A stretch of DNA of 61,515 nucleotides, from contig CADCVH010000117.1 of NCBI GenBank assembly GCA_902806085.1, positions 1 to 61,515 on the forward strand, given 5' to 3'. A program made the translations under genes and the position numbers. Shown piece after piece: positions 26,990-36,125 of this stretch. Source of the stretch: an uncultured Rubrobacteraceae bacterium (lineage in GTDB: Bacteria > Actinomycetota > Rubrobacteria > Rubrobacterales > Rubrobacteraceae). The notes beneath the pieces were generated by a model. The model was not told the DNA's origin. It searched no databases and saw only the letters and a program-made list of their open reading frames with translations. How positions within the stretch are numbered: the first letter of the stretch is position 1; each line of letters opens with the position of its first letter.

Positions 26990-28489
26990 CTAGAACCCGT
27001 AGAGCTCGCCGAATTTCTCTCTCAGGTAACGCAGGTATGGTGTCGTGTCCGGGGGGCGGCCGGTCGCGTTTTGGACGAGGGTATCTGGGTCGTGCTTCTT
27101 GCCGTGGCGGTGGACGTTCTCGCGCAGCCAGGCGAGGAGGGTGGCGAATTCGCCGCGTTCCATCTCGGACGGGATCCCGGGGTGCTCTTTCAGGGCCGCC
27201 TCGAAGAGCTGCACGGAGAGGACGTTGCCCAGGGTGTAGGTCGGGAAGTAGCCGAAAAAGCCGATGGCCCAGTGGTCGTCCTGGAGTACGCCGCGGGCGT
27301 CGTCTTTCGGCGTGATACCGAGGTGTTCCTGCATCTTCGCGTTCCAGGCGCCGGGGAGGTCTGGGACGGCGAGGCTGCCTTCTATGAGGGCGACCTCTAG
27401 CTCGAAGCGCAGGACGACGTGCAGGTTGTAGGTCAACTCGTCGGCCTCCACCCGGATCTCCGACGGCGACGCTGCGTTGATCGCCCTGTAGAAGTCTTCC
27501 GCGGAGGTCCCGCCGAAAGCATCGGGGAACGCGTCTTGCAGCCGCGGGTAGAAGTGGGCCCAGAAGGGCCGAGACCTGCCGACCACGTTCTCCCACAGGC
27601 GAGACTGCGACTCGTGGATGCCCAAAGAGACGCCGCCGGAGAGCGGGGTGCGGCTGTAGGCGGGGTCCACGCCCTGCTCGTAGAGGGCGTGGCCTGCCTC
27701 GTGCAGGGTGGCAAAGAGGGCGGGGGAGAGGCGGTCGGGGTCGAAGCGGGTCGTGATGCGCACGTCCCCCGGGCCGCCGAAGTTTATGCAGAACGGGTGC
27801 GGCGCCCGGTCCTGCCGGCCGCGGCCCCAGTCGTAGCCGAAGGCCGAGGCTATGGATTTTCCGAAGGCTTCCTGCCTCGCTTCGTCGAACGCGCCGCGCA
27901 GCGGGGCCGTGCGGTCCTCCGCGGCGGCGGAGACGGCGCGCACCATCTCCGTCGTGCCGCGCTTGAGTTCCTCGAACATGGGTTCGAGCCGGGACTTCGT
28001 GGCGCCGGGTTCGTAGCGGTCGAGGAGGGCGTCGTAAGGGTGGTCTTTGTAGCCCAGGTGCTCTGCCGTTTCCCGCTGGAGGTCCAGGATCTTCTGCAGG
28101 TGGGGGACGAGGGAGCCGAAGTCGTGGTCGGCGCGCGCCCGCCTCCAGGCCGGCTCCGCGAGGGTGGTGGCGCGCGAGATTTCGGAGACGAGCCGGGAGG
28201 GGAGCTTCGTGGCGCGCTCGTGCTCGCGGCGGGCTACGCGTACCACTGCCTCAGAGTCGGAGCCGGGTTCCGGGGCCCCGGCGGCGTCGAGCAGGCGGGC
28301 GGTCTCGTCCGAGGCGGTGATGCCGTGGGAGAGGCGGCTCAGGGTGGCGAGGGCCTCTGCCCGGGCGGCGACGCCTTCGGGGGGCATGTACGTCTGCTGG
28401 TCCCAGTGGAGGACCGAGGCCGCCGAGTCGAGGTCGGAGGCGGCGGCGAGGTGGTCCACCAGCGCGCGGGTTTGCTTATCCAGGTTCAT
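26990..28489 (-). CDS. M32 family metallocarboxypeptidase (carboxypeptidase Taq)
   Basis: A 499-residue zinc carboxypeptidase, the full length of the family. The zinc motif is HEAGHALYEQG (His263-His267), followed by the M32-specific HESQSRLWENVVGRS that carries the third ligand. The N-terminal LDSAASVLHWDQQTYMPPEG is the standard opening. M32 enzymes are cytoplasmic dimers that trim C-terminal residues from peptides, with broad specificity excluding proline. No signal peptide is present. The start ATG is 78 bases from the divergent flavoprotein region and the gene is alone. Confidence 0.94.
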   Translation of the reverse strand: MNLDKQTRALVDHLAAASDLDSAASVLHWDQQTYMPPEGVAARAEALATLSRLSHGITASDETARLLDAAGAPEPGSDSEAVVRVARREHERATKLPSRLVSEISRATTLAEPAWRRARADHDFGSLVPHLQKILDLQRETAEHLGYKDHPYDALLDRYEPGATKSRLEPMFEELKRGTTEMVRAVSAAAEDRTAPLRGAFDEARQEAFGKSIASAFGYDWGRGRQDRAPHPFCINFGGPGDVRITTRFDPDRLSPALFATLHEAGHALYEQGVDPAYSRTPLSGGVSLGIHESQSRLWENVVGRSRPFWAHFYPRLQDAFPDAFGGTSAEDFYRAINAASPSEIRVEADELTYNLHVVLRFELEVALIEGSLAVPDLPGAWNAKMQEHLGITPKDDARGVLQDDHWAIGFFGYFPTYTLGNVLSVQLFEAALKEHPGIPSEMERGEFATLLAWLRENVHRHGKKHDPDTLVQNATGRPPDTTPYLRYLREKFGELYGF

Positions 28490-28609
28490 GGGAAGGGAAC
28501 GTAGATCAGGGACGGCGTCCCGTCAAGGCCGGCGGCGCGTTTCCATTCGGGCGGGTGGCGCATTAGTATGTCGGGGATTGGTCCGTGGCCGTTACGAGGG
28601 AGGCGCGAG

Positions 28610-29986
28610 TTGAACCGGTTGGCAAGGGGAGCGCTCACGGCGGTCGGCGGGGCGGTCGCGGCCGAGGCGCTGCGGCGCCTGATCTTCTCCGGAAACGGCC
28701 AGCGCTACGAGCCGTGGGAACGGGCGCCCTACCGGGACTTCCCGAACCGCGTCCTCGTTTTGGGCGGCGGCTTCGCGGGCTACACGGCGGCGAAGAACCT
28801 GTGCAAGATGACCCGGGGCCGCGACGACGTCGGGGTCATGGTCATCTCCAGGGAGAACTTCTTTACCTTCTGGCCCATGCTAGCCGGCTGCATCAGCAGC
28901 GACATAGACTCCAACAACGTGGCGCAGCCCTTGAGGCGCGCCCTGATCCGGGACGGCGCCAGCTTCCGCCGCGCGGACGTCGAGGGACTAAACCTGGAGA
29001 AGCGATGCGTGACCGCCGCCGGTAAAGAGTTCCCCTACGAGCACCTCGTCCTGGCGCTCGGCGCGGAGCCGGCGTACTTCGGCATCCCCGGCGTCGGGGA
29101 GCACGCCATCAGCATCAAGGGCATCAGCGCCGCCGAGGCCATAAGGAACAGGGTCATCGAGCGCTACGAGGAGACCACGCTCGCCCTCGGTGACGTGCCG
29201 GACTCGCGCCTGACGTTCGTCATCATAGGCGGCGGGGCCACCGGGGTAGAGGTCGCCGCGGAACTCCACGCCCTCGTGCACGACATCCTGGCGCCGGACT
29301 ACCCGAACATAAACCCGCACCGGGCCAGGATCGTGCTCGTGGACAGCAACGAGCAGATCCTAAAAGAACTGGACCCCGCCCTCAGGCGCGCCGCCCGCAT
29401 GAAGCTCGCCGCCCTCCAGATAGAGGTCTTGAACAGGGTCAAAGCCAAGGAGATAAGGGCGGACCGCGTTGTCCTCTCGGACGGGAACGAGATCCCGACG
29501 GAGAACGCCATCTGGACCGCCGGCGCCCGCGCCAGCGAGAAGCTGGACGACCTCCCGCTTCCGGCCGACGAGCGCAAAGGCCTTAAGACGGACGTCTTTA
29601 TGCGCGTCGAGGGCCACGAGAACGTGTGGGGCATCGGCGACTGCGCGGCGACCGTCGAGGAGGACGGGACCCCGGTGCCGCCAAACGCCCAGGCCGCCGT
29701 GCAGGAGGGCAAGGTCGTGGCGAGGAACATCCTGGCCGCCATAGACGGCAAGGAGATGAGGCCCTTCGACTACAAGCCCGTCGGCCAGCTCGTGGAGATA
29801 GGGGACAACTTCGCCGTCAACGAGGTAATGAGCGTCAAGTTCAGCGGCCTTTTGGCCTCGCTCTTCTGGCGGGCGACCTACCTGTACAAGCTGGAGAGCC
29901 CGCAGAGCCGGGCCAGGATAGCGGCGGACTGGATCCTCGACCTCTTCTTCGACCCGGCCGTCACCCAGATACGGGACCGCTCCTAA
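28610..29986 (+). CDS. NDH-2-like FAD/NAD-dependent oxidoreductase
   Basis: A 458-residue flavoprotein of the pyridine nucleotide-disulfide family, similar to type II NADH:quinone dehydrogenases. The FAD-binding GXGXXG-type motif is VLVLGGGFAGYTAAKN (about residue 45) and the NAD-binding motif FVIIGGGATGVEVAAEL (about 205-221); the C-terminal FAD contact is NVWGIGDCAA. The N-terminal RGALTAVGGAVAAEALRRL and the C-terminal LASLFWRATYLYKL are amphipathic, suiting peripheral membrane binding. I take the TTG at 28610 because GAGGGAGG is six bases upstream; an ATG at 28568 adds 14 residues. Electron flow from NADH to quinone without proton pumping is likely. PurU follows seven bases later. Confidence 0.85.
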   Translation: MNRLARGALTAVGGAVAAEALRRLIFSGNGQRYEPWERAPYRDFPNRVLVLGGGFAGYTAAKNLCKMTRGRDDVGVMVISRENFFTFWPMLAGCISSDIDSNNVAQPLRRALIRDGASFRRADVEGLNLEKRCVTAAGKEFPYEHLVLALGAEPAYFGIPGVGEHAISIKGISAAEAIRNRVIERYEETTLALGDVPDSRLTFVIIGGGATGVEVAAELHALVHDILAPDYPNINPHRARIVLVDSNEQILKELDPALRRAARMKLAALQIEVLNRVKAKEIRADRVVLSDGNEIPTENAIWTAGARASEKLDDLPLPADERKGLKTDVFMRVEGHENVWGIGDCAATVEEDGTPVPPNAQAAVQEGKVVARNILAAIDGKEMRPFDYKPVGQLVEIGDNFAVNEVMSVKFSGLLASLFWRATYLYKLESPQSRARIAADWILDLFFDPAVTQIRDRS

Positions 29987-29992
29987 GCCCCC

Positions 29993-30844
29993 GTGGCCTC
30001 CAACCTGCGCCTCACCGTCTCCTGCCCGGACAGGAAGGGCCTGATCTCCGCCCTCTCCTCCTTCATCTCCATGCACGACGGCAACATCCTCTCCGCCGAC
30101 CAGTACGTGAGCGGCGAGGCCACCTTCTTCATGCGCCTTGAGATAGAGGGCGAAGGCTTCGGACTCGCCCGCGACGAGTTCGCCGGCGCCTTCCGCCCCC
30201 TCGCCCGCCGCCACGGCATGGACTGGCACGTCAGCCACACCGACACCCCAAAGAGGATGGCGATACTCGTCTCCCGCTACGACCACTGCCTGACGGACCT
30301 CCTCTGGCGCTGGGACGCCGGAGAGCTCGACGCCGAGGTACCGCTCGTCGTCTCCAACCACCCGGACCTCGCCCCGCGCGTGGAGGCCCACGGCGTCCCC
30401 TTCCATCACCTGCCGGTGACGAAGGGGACCAAGGCGGAGCAGGAATCGCGGGTTCTGGGCCTGCTCTTTGATAACGGGATCGACGTGGTCGTGCTGGCCC
30501 GGTACATGCAGATCCTCACCCCGAAGTTCGTGGACGCCTACAGGGACAGGCTCGTAAACATCCACCACTCGTTCCTGCCGGCCTTCGCCGGGGCCGACCC
30601 CTACCGCCGGGCGCACGAGCGGGGCGTCAAGACCATCGGCGCGACCGCCCACTACGTCAGCGAGGAGCTCGACGCGGGCCCCATAATCCACCAGGACGTG
30701 GCCCACGTCTCCCACCGCGACACGGTAGAAGACCTCGTCCGCCTCGGCCGCGAGGTCGAACGCCGCGTCCTCGCCCGCGCCGTCCGGCTGCACCTAGAAG
30801 ATCGGGTCCTCGTGGACGGCAACCGGACGGTCGTCTTCGAGTAG
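29993..30844 (+). CDS. purU: Formyltetrahydrofolate deformylase
   Basis: A 283-residue protein with an N-terminal ACT domain (about residues 5-85, LRLTVSCPDRKGLISALSSF) and a C-terminal formyltransferase fold. It hydrolyses 10-formyltetrahydrofolate to formate and tetrahydrofolate, balancing the one-carbon pool. The deformylase core is DVVVLARYMQILTPKFVDAY, NIHHSFLPAFAGADPYRRA and TAHYVSEELDAGPIIHQD, which holds the catalytic Asn/His/Asp. The GTG start is seven bases after the flavoprotein stop, so they share a transcript. It ends three bases from the convergent GST gene. Confidence 0.94.
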   Translation: MASNLRLTVSCPDRKGLISALSSFISMHDGNILSADQYVSGEATFFMRLEIEGEGFGLARDEFAGAFRPLARRHGMDWHVSHTDTPKRMAILVSRYDHCLTDLLWRWDAGELDAEVPLVVSNHPDLAPRVEAHGVPFHHLPVTKGTKAEQESRVLGLLFDNGIDVVVLARYMQILTPKFVDAYRDRLVNIHHSFLPAFAGADPYRRAHERGVKTIGATAHYVSEELDAGPIIHQDVAHVSHRDTVEDLVRLGREVERRVLARAVRLHLEDRVLVDGNRTVVFE

Positions 30845-30847
30845 CCG

Positions 30848-31483
30848 CTACGCGGGGGCTTCCATGTCGTACGGAACCGTGACGTGCTCGCGGTAGGGGG
30901 GACGCTGCCGAAGGCGGTCGTGCCACGCTTGCAGGTTTGGCAGGGCCGGTCGGTCTATATCGAGGGTAAGCCAGCGGTAGATCGTGGGCCCTAGGACCAC
31001 GTCGCCGACGGTCAAGGTGTCCCCGGCGACGTACTCGCGGTCTTCCAGGTGGGTGTCGAGCACGGCCAGGGTGTCGCCCGTCGCCCTGACGGAGGCGGCT
31101 ATCTTGTCGGGGTCCCGATTCTCGGGGGCTGTCCGGATCAGGCCGAGCACGGCATCCCTGAAGGCCGGAAAGACTGTCCCAAGCTGGTAGTCCATCCATA
31201 TCTCCGAGATGGCGCGGGCGCCGGGGTCTTCGGGCCACAGGGATCCGGCACCGTGCCGCGCTGCCAGGTAGCGGACGATGGTGTTCGATTCCCACAGGTC
31301 GAAGCCGTCGTCGGAGAGGAGCGGCACGAGACCGGTGGGGTTCCGAGAAAGGAAATCCGGCTCCTTGTTTACGCCGTAGAGGCCGCCGGCGTCGTACCGC
31401 TCGAACGGCACTTCGAGCTCGCCCAGGCACCACAGCACCTTCTGCACGTTCACCGAGTTCGCCCTGCCCCAGACCTCAATCAA
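30848..31483 (-). CDS. Glutathione S-transferase family protein
   Basis: A 211-residue GST with an N-terminal thioredoxin-like domain (SVNVQKVLWCLGELEVPFER) carrying the ES glutathione-binding signature DLWESNTIVRYLA (about residues 62-74), and an all-helical C-terminal domain with GDTLTVGDVVLGPTIYRWLTL. The sequence resembles bacterial YfcG/theta-like members. Glutathione itself is unusual in actinobacteria, so the natural thiol and reaction are uncertain. The start codon is a TTG preceded by GAAGGGG on the minus strand. It converges with purU with almost no gap and no visible terminator. Confidence 0.88.
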   Translation of the reverse strand: MIEVWGRANSVNVQKVLWCLGELEVPFERYDAGGLYGVNKEPDFLSRNPTGLVPLLSDDGFDLWESNTIVRYLAARHGAGSLWPEDPGARAISEIWMDYQLGTVFPAFRDAVLGLIRTAPENRDPDKIAASVRATGDTLAVLDTHLEDREYVAGDTLTVGDVVLGPTIYRWLTLDIDRPALPNLQAWHDRLRQRPPYREHVTVPYDMEAPA

Positions 31484-31557
31484 GATCGCCCCTTCCCTAC
31501 GCTTCCAACCCTCGCAGTCTACCGGCAGTCAGCCGGGATGTTATCGGAGGACCGCCG

Positions 31558-32073
31558 TCATGGGCGCGGCGAGCCCGAGCGAGACGACGCCGAACCGACG
31601 CCAACCGGTGGAGTTTCGGGGCGGGAAGACCGGGCGAGGACCGCCGCGGGCGTGCGGGGCCTCTGGTACGGAAGGAACAGGCAGACGGCGTAGAGCGCGA
31701 CCGGCGACCACACGAAGACGTTGTAGGCGCGCCTGGGGTAGCGACCTAGCACGGGCTCTTCGGAGCCGGGTGCGGCGTCCGAGGGGGCGCGAAGACAAGC
31801 GAAAAGGCGGACGAAGAGGAGCATCAAGAGCGCCCGGATGACGCCCCCCGCATCAACGGGGAGCGCGGGCGTCCACAGCGTCGGGTAGGTTATTCCCCCG
31901 AGCACCGCGGGCGCGAAAACCGCGTCCGACGCCGCGTCGAGCGTCCCCTCGCCGGGCGAGCGTGCCGGCCCGTTGGGGGCGGCCCACTCCTCGGCAAACC
32001 GCCCGACGTCCGGCCCGACTACGCCATACACGTCCTTCCCGTCGGCTAGCGCCCCGTCCAGATGGTCGCGCAA
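31558..32073 (-). CDS. Possible membrane protein, unknown (may be decayed)
   Basis: A 171-residue frame with an N-terminal acidic helical segment, RDHLDGALADGKDVYGVVGPD-VGRFAEEWA, resembling the short cytoplasmic sensor-like domain of some small actinobacterial membrane proteins (DUF1048/HAAS type). It is followed by one or two hydrophobic stretches (VIRALLMLLFVRLFACL and VALYAVCLFLPY). The N-terminus is not defined: the frame stays open upstream without a convincing ribosome site and starts at a TTG. The C-terminus is low-complexity. It occupies a 709-base stretch between the GST gene and hisZ (31484-32192) that holds nothing else I can support. It could be a pseudogene with a lost start. 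Confidence 0.4.
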   Translation of the reverse strand: MRDHLDGALADGKDVYGVVGPDVGRFAEEWAAPNGPARSPGEGTLDAASDAVFAPAVLGGITYPTLWTPALPVDAGGVIRALLMLLFVRLFACLRAPSDAAPGSEEPVLGRYPRRAYNVFVWSPVALYAVCLFLPYQRPRTPAAVLARSSRPETPPVGVGSASSRSGSPRP

Positions 32074-32192
32074 CTCCGACTCCGTCTCCGCGACCCTCCC
32101 GGCCGGGAACCTTGTCGTGCAAGATAGTGAAAAGGAACCTCGGGAAAGGCCGACCGTGAACGCGGGCTTGTATCGGTTAAGATAGCCCCCGG

Positions 32193-33440
32193 ATGAGAGA
32201 GAAGACCCCCAGAAAGTTCTCGACCACCCCCGGCACGCGCGACGTTTTGCCGCCCGAGTCCACCCGCCTTTTGGACGCCCAGGCGAAGGTGCTGGATCGG
32301 TTCCGCCTGCACGGTTTCAGGGAGGTCGTGACGCCGGCGCTCGAGTACTCGGAGGTCATCGAGGAGCCGAAGCTCCGCGACTCGGCCTTCAAGCTCTTCG
32401 ACCCGGACAACCAGATGCTCCTGCTGCGCCCGGAGGTAACGACGCCCGTCGCCCGCCTCGTCGCCCAGCGCCTCCGAAACACACCGCCGCCCTACAAGCT
32501 CTCCTACAGCCTCCCCGTCTACCGCCGCGCGGGCGTGGGACGGGGGCAGAGCGCGGAGTTCCGCCAAGCCGGGGTCGAGGCGGTCGGATCCGGCAGCCCG
32601 GGGGAGGACGCGGGGGCCATCGCCCTGCTCGTGGACGTGCTCCGCGCCCTGGGCCTCCGCCCCGGAACGGACTTCGCCTTGGTGCTCGGGCAGGCGGCGT
32701 TCTACAGGGGGTACTTGAAAAGTGCGACGCCCGGGGTCGCGGCCGGGGTGCTCGCGGCGCTCGCGAACAAGGACTTGGTGAGGGTGGACGAGATCTCGCG
32801 CGCTCTTCGGCCGGAGGTCGCCGCCTCCGTCCGGGAGATACCGCGCCTCGTCGGGCCGGCCGCGGAGGGGTCCGTGCTGGAGCGGGCGGCGCGGTATGCC
32901 GGGGAAAGCGGGGAGGCCGCGGCGGCGCTGGAGAACCTGCGCCTCATCCTGGGGCACCTCCGGGCCGTCGGGTGCCTGGACGGTGTTATGTTGGACTTCG
33001 GCCTGATCGGCCGCCACGACTACTACACAGGCGCCGTCTACGAGGTCTACGCCTCGGGCCTCGGCTTCACGGTCGCCAACGGAGGCCGCTACGACAACCT
33101 GCTGCGCCGTTTCGGGGAGCCGCTCCCCGCGACCGGCTTCGCCATCTCCCTCGAACGCCTCGTCTCCGTGCTCCCCGAACAGGACCCGGCCCCGCTGGTC
33201 GTCCTCGTCGGCGCCTCCGTCGAGGCCACCCGGGCCGCCGCGGAGCTGAGAGGCTCCGGCGTGCCGGTCCTGCACCTCGCGGAAGACCTGCCACCGGCGG
33301 AGGCCGCGGACTACGCCCGCTCGGTCGAGGCGGGCTGGGTCTGTTACCCGGCGCTTGGCGGCGTCAAGGTCGCCCCCGCGCAAGGGGGAGAACCGGAGAT
33401 CGTCCCCGTCGATGCCGTTGCCGGGAGGGTGCTCTCGTGA
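32193..33440 (+). CDS. hisZ: ATP phosphoribosyltransferase regulatory subunit HisZ
   Basis: A 415-residue HisRS paralogue without tRNA-charging function. It has class II synthetase segments (TPGTRDVLPPES, LFDPDNQMLLLRPEVTTPVARL and the motif-3-like GFAISLERL) and FGLIGRHDYYTGAVYEVYASG. It lacks a convincing C-terminal anticodon-binding domain of catalytic HisRS. It pairs with the short HisG just downstream to form the HisZG complex, where HisZ binds histidine for feedback control. The ATG follows TAAGAT (32178-32183) by nine bases with no ribosome site, so the operon mRNA is probably leaderless. Its stop overlaps the hisG GTG (GTGA). Confidence 0.9.
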   Translation: MREKTPRKFSTTPGTRDVLPPESTRLLDAQAKVLDRFRLHGFREVVTPALEYSEVIEEPKLRDSAFKLFDPDNQMLLLRPEVTTPVARLVAQRLRNTPPPYKLSYSLPVYRRAGVGRGQSAEFRQAGVEAVGSGSPGEDAGAIALLVDVLRALGLRPGTDFALVLGQAAFYRGYLKSATPGVAAGVLAALANKDLVRVDEISRALRPEVAASVREIPRLVGPAAEGSVLERAARYAGESGEAAAALENLRLILGHLRAVGCLDGVMLDFGLIGRHDYYTGAVYEVYASGLGFTVANGGRYDNLLRRFGEPLPATGFAISLERLVSVLPEQDPAPLVVLVGASVEATRAAAELRGSGVPVLHLAEDLPPAEAADYARSVEAGWVCYPALGGVKVAPAQGGEPEIVPVDAVAGRVLS

Positions 33441-34084
33441 GGGGCTTGCGGGTCGCGGTGCCGAAGGGGGCCATCTTCGACGATGCCCTGGCGGCGCTGG
33501 AGGCGGCCGGGATGCCGGTCGGGGTCTTGCGGGAGGACGGGAGGAGGCTGCTCTACCGGGCCGAGGGGGCGGAGTTTATCGTGAGCCGGCCGTCTGACGT
33601 GCCCGTGTTCGTCGAGCACGGGGCGGCGGACGTCGGCATCGTCGGGAAGGACGTGCTCGACGAGCAGCGGCCGAACGTCATGGAGCTCGGGGACCTCGGG
33701 ACGGGGGCGTGCGAGATGGTCCTCGCCGCGCCGCGAGAAGAGGTCGAGAACGTGCGGCGGGCCATCTCGCACGCCGAGGTTGTGCGGGTGGGGACGAAGT
33801 TCCCGAACGTCGCCCGCCGCTACTTCGAGGGGATGGGGCGGCAGGTCGAGGTCATAGAGTTGCACGGTTCCGTCGAGCTCGCCCCGCTCGTGGGTCTTGC
33901 CGAGTGCATCGTGGACCTGACCGCCACCGGCACCACGCTGCGGGAGAACGACCTGGTGGTGCTTGACGAGATCTCCTCCTCCACCGCCCGCCTCATCGCC
34001 AACCGCGGCGCCTACCGCCTGCGGCACCGGGAGGTATCAGCCCTGATGGAGGCCGTACACAGAAACGGGGAGCGCGTTGGTTAA
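33437..34084 (+). CDS. hisG: ATP phosphoribosyltransferase, short form
   Basis: A 215-residue HisG_S enzyme that joins ATP and PRPP in the first step of histidine synthesis. The length and lack of a C-terminal ACT-like domain mark it as the HisZ-dependent type. Visible features are VAVPKGAIFDDALAALEAAG at the N-terminus, VPVFVEHGAADVGIVGKDVL, KFPNVARRYFEG and the PRPP loop CIVDLTATGTTLRENDL. The GTG start overlaps hisZ and its end overlaps hisD by eight bases. Confidence 0.94.
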   Translation: MRGLRVAVPKGAIFDDALAALEAAGMPVGVLREDGRRLLYRAEGAEFIVSRPSDVPVFVEHGAADVGIVGKDVLDEQRPNVMELGDLGTGACEMVLAAPREEVENVRRAISHAEVVRVGTKFPNVARRYFEGMGRQVEVIELHGSVELAPLVGLAECIVDLTATGTTLRENDLVVLDEISSSTARLIANRGAYRLRHREVSALMEAVHRNGERVG

Positions 34085-35321
34085 GAAGCTGGATGCCCGC
34101 GGCCTGGACGCGGGGGAGGTCGTCGGCGGGCTGCGCCGGGAGGACGGCTTTCTCTCCGCCTCGGTCCGCGAGGCCGCCCGGTCCATCGTGGAGGGCGTGC
34201 GAGAGGGGGGCGACGGGGCGCTGCTCGACTACACCGAGCGCTTCGACGGCGTGCGCCCCGAGAACGTCCGGGTGCCTGTCGAGGAGATCGAACGCGCCCG
34301 CGATGCCCTCTCGGCCGAGCTGGCGGAGAGCTTCGCCTTCGCGATAGAGAACGTGCGGTCGTTCCACCGGCGGGAGATGGGACGGTCGTGGGAGCAGAGC
34401 CGGGGCGGGGCCACCGTGGGCCAGAGGGTGCGCCCGATCCGGCGCGCCGGCCTCTACGTCCCCGGCGGGCACGGGGCCTACCCGAGCACGCTCGTCATGT
34501 CCGCCGTGCCGGCGCAGGTGGCGGGGGTGGGGGAGATCCGGGTCTGCACCCCGCCCGGTCCGGATGGCCGGGCCGACGAGAGCGTGCTCGCCGTGGCCGG
34601 CCTTCTCGGCCTGGAGGAGGTCTACGCTTTGGGCGGGGCGCAGGCCATAGGCGCCCTGGCCTTCGGCACGGAGACGGTCGGTCGGGTGGACAAGATCGTC
34701 GGCCCCGGCAACGACTTCGTGACCGCGGCGAAGCTCGAGGTCTTCGGCGTGGTCGGCGTCGACGCGCCGCAGGGCCCGAGCGAGGTGATGGTCATCGCCG
34801 ACGCCGGCGCCTTCCCCGAGCGCGTGGCCCGCGACCTGATGGCCCAGGCCGAGCACCTCTCAGGCGCCTCCGCGGTGCTCCTAACCCCGAGCGAAGAGCT
34901 CATACGGGGCGTCGAGCCGCTCCTCTCGGGGGAACCCTCGGATCTCATCACGCTCGTCCGGGTGCAGAGCAGCGCCCAGGCGGTGGAGATCTCCAACGAG
35001 TACGCCCCCGAGCACGCGCACGTGATCTCCGAGGACCACGAGGCCATCCTCCAGGACCTCGACGCCGTCGGCATGGTCGCCATCGGCGACTTCAGCCCCG
35101 TGGCCCTCGGCGACTACGCCGCGGGCCCCTCCCACGCGCTCCCCTCCGGCGGCGCCGCGGTCTGGGCCTCGGCCCTCGGCACCCGCGACTTTCTCGCCCG
35201 CACCAACTACATCCACTACACGAGGGACGCGCTAGACGAGATCGGGCCCCACGTAGAACGCCTCGCCCGCCTGGAAGGCTTCGAGAACCACGCCCGCAGC
35301 GTCGGGATCCGCCTCGAGTAG
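34077..35321 (+). CDS. hisD: Histidinol dehydrogenase
   Basis: A 414-residue NAD-dependent, zinc enzyme catalysing the last two oxidations from histidinol to histidine. It has the family signatures LYVPGGHGAYPSTLVMSAVPA, KIVGPGNDFVTAAKLEVFG, DAPQGPSEVMVIAD, DLMAQAEHLSGA and ISNEYAPEHAHVI (catalytic Glu/His pair) and GPSHALPSGG (zinc ligands). The TTG start lies within hisG, eight bases before its end, so translational coupling is likely. The loop DAPQGPSEV has Gln where many homologues have Ala. Confidence 0.94.
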   Translation: MVKKLDARGLDAGEVVGGLRREDGFLSASVREAARSIVEGVREGGDGALLDYTERFDGVRPENVRVPVEEIERARDALSAELAESFAFAIENVRSFHRREMGRSWEQSRGGATVGQRVRPIRRAGLYVPGGHGAYPSTLVMSAVPAQVAGVGEIRVCTPPGPDGRADESVLAVAGLLGLEEVYALGGAQAIGALAFGTETVGRVDKIVGPGNDFVTAAKLEVFGVVGVDAPQGPSEVMVIADAGAFPERVARDLMAQAEHLSGASAVLLTPSEELIRGVEPLLSGEPSDLITLVRVQSSAQAVEISNEYAPEHAHVISEDHEAILQDLDAVGMVAIGDFSPVALGDYAAGPSHALPSGGAAVWASALGTRDFLARTNYIHYTRDALDEIGPHVERLARLEGFENHARSVGIRLE

Positions 35322-35411
35322 GCGGCACCGAGGACCGGGGCCCGGAGCGCCGGTCCGCTAGAATGCTCAAAACGCAAAGATCCGAGACGCCGAAAGACCA
35401 GAAGGAGCAGG

Positions 35412-35996
35412 ATGTCGCGAACGGGCAACGCGGAGCGCCGAACGGGGGAAACCTTCGTCCGGGTCCGCCTGGAACTGGAAGGGAGCGGGCGGGCCGAGGT
35501 CTCGACCGGCGTCGGCTTTCTGGACCACCTCCTGCACCTGCTCGCCCACCACTCCGGGATGGACCTGGAAGTCGAGGCGAAGGGCGACACCTGGGTGGAC
35601 GACCACCACACCGTCGAAGACACGGGCCTGGTTTTGGGGCGCGCCTTCGACGGGGCGCTCGGTGACAGGACGGACCTCGTCCGTTTCGCCGACGCGAGCG
35701 CCCCGCTCATCGAGGCGCTCTCGACGGTCGTCGTCGACCTCGGGGCGCGGAGCCACCTCACCTGCAACCTGGGGGCCATGCCCGAGAAGATCGGCACCTT
35801 CGACACCGAGCTCTTCGGGGAGTTCCTGCGCGCCTTCACCCAGTACGGCCGCTTTACCCTCCACCTCAACTGCCACTACGGCGAGAACGCCCACCACAAG
35901 GTCGAGTCCGGCGTCAAGGCCCTCGCCGTCGCGCTCCGGGCCGGCACCGCCGCGAGAACGGGCGGCAGCGCCTCGACGAAGGGGGTTGTCGATTAA
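35412..35996 (+). CDS. hisB: Imidazoleglycerol-phosphate dehydratase
   Basis: A 194-residue monofunctional IGPD. The duplicated metal-binding motifs are FLDHLLHLLAHHSGMDLEV with DDHHTVEDTGLVLG (manganese ligands), and the second-half counterpart HYGENAHHKVESGVKALAVAL. There is no phosphatase domain, so histidinol-phosphatase must be supplied separately, probably by the IMPase-like gene at 57478. A good AAGGAGCAGG precedes the ATG. hisD to hisB leaves 90 bases in which hisC is usually found in other actinobacteria; it is absent here. Confidence 0.95.
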   Translation: MSRTGNAERRTGETFVRVRLELEGSGRAEVSTGVGFLDHLLHLLAHHSGMDLEVEAKGDTWVDDHHTVEDTGLVLGRAFDGALGDRTDLVRFADASAPLIEALSTVVVDLGARSHLTCNLGAMPEKIGTFDTELFGEFLRAFTQYGRFTLHLNCHYGENAHHKVESGVKALAVALRAGTAARTGGSASTKGVVD

Positions 35997-36125
35997 GCAT
36001 CCGGTTTCATGCCGCAGGCGTCAGGGGCTGGGTACTCGCACCGGTTTCCGGGGCCGTGCTCCGGCGCCCGGTGGACGGACAAACGCGACGCCCGACGGGC
36101 GACCCTACCCGAAAGCCGAAGCCTG

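Noticed and set aside
29360-30793. Antisense frame opposite the NDH-2-like gene and purU
   Set aside because: Shadow of two well-supported genes; no motif or ribosome site of its own.
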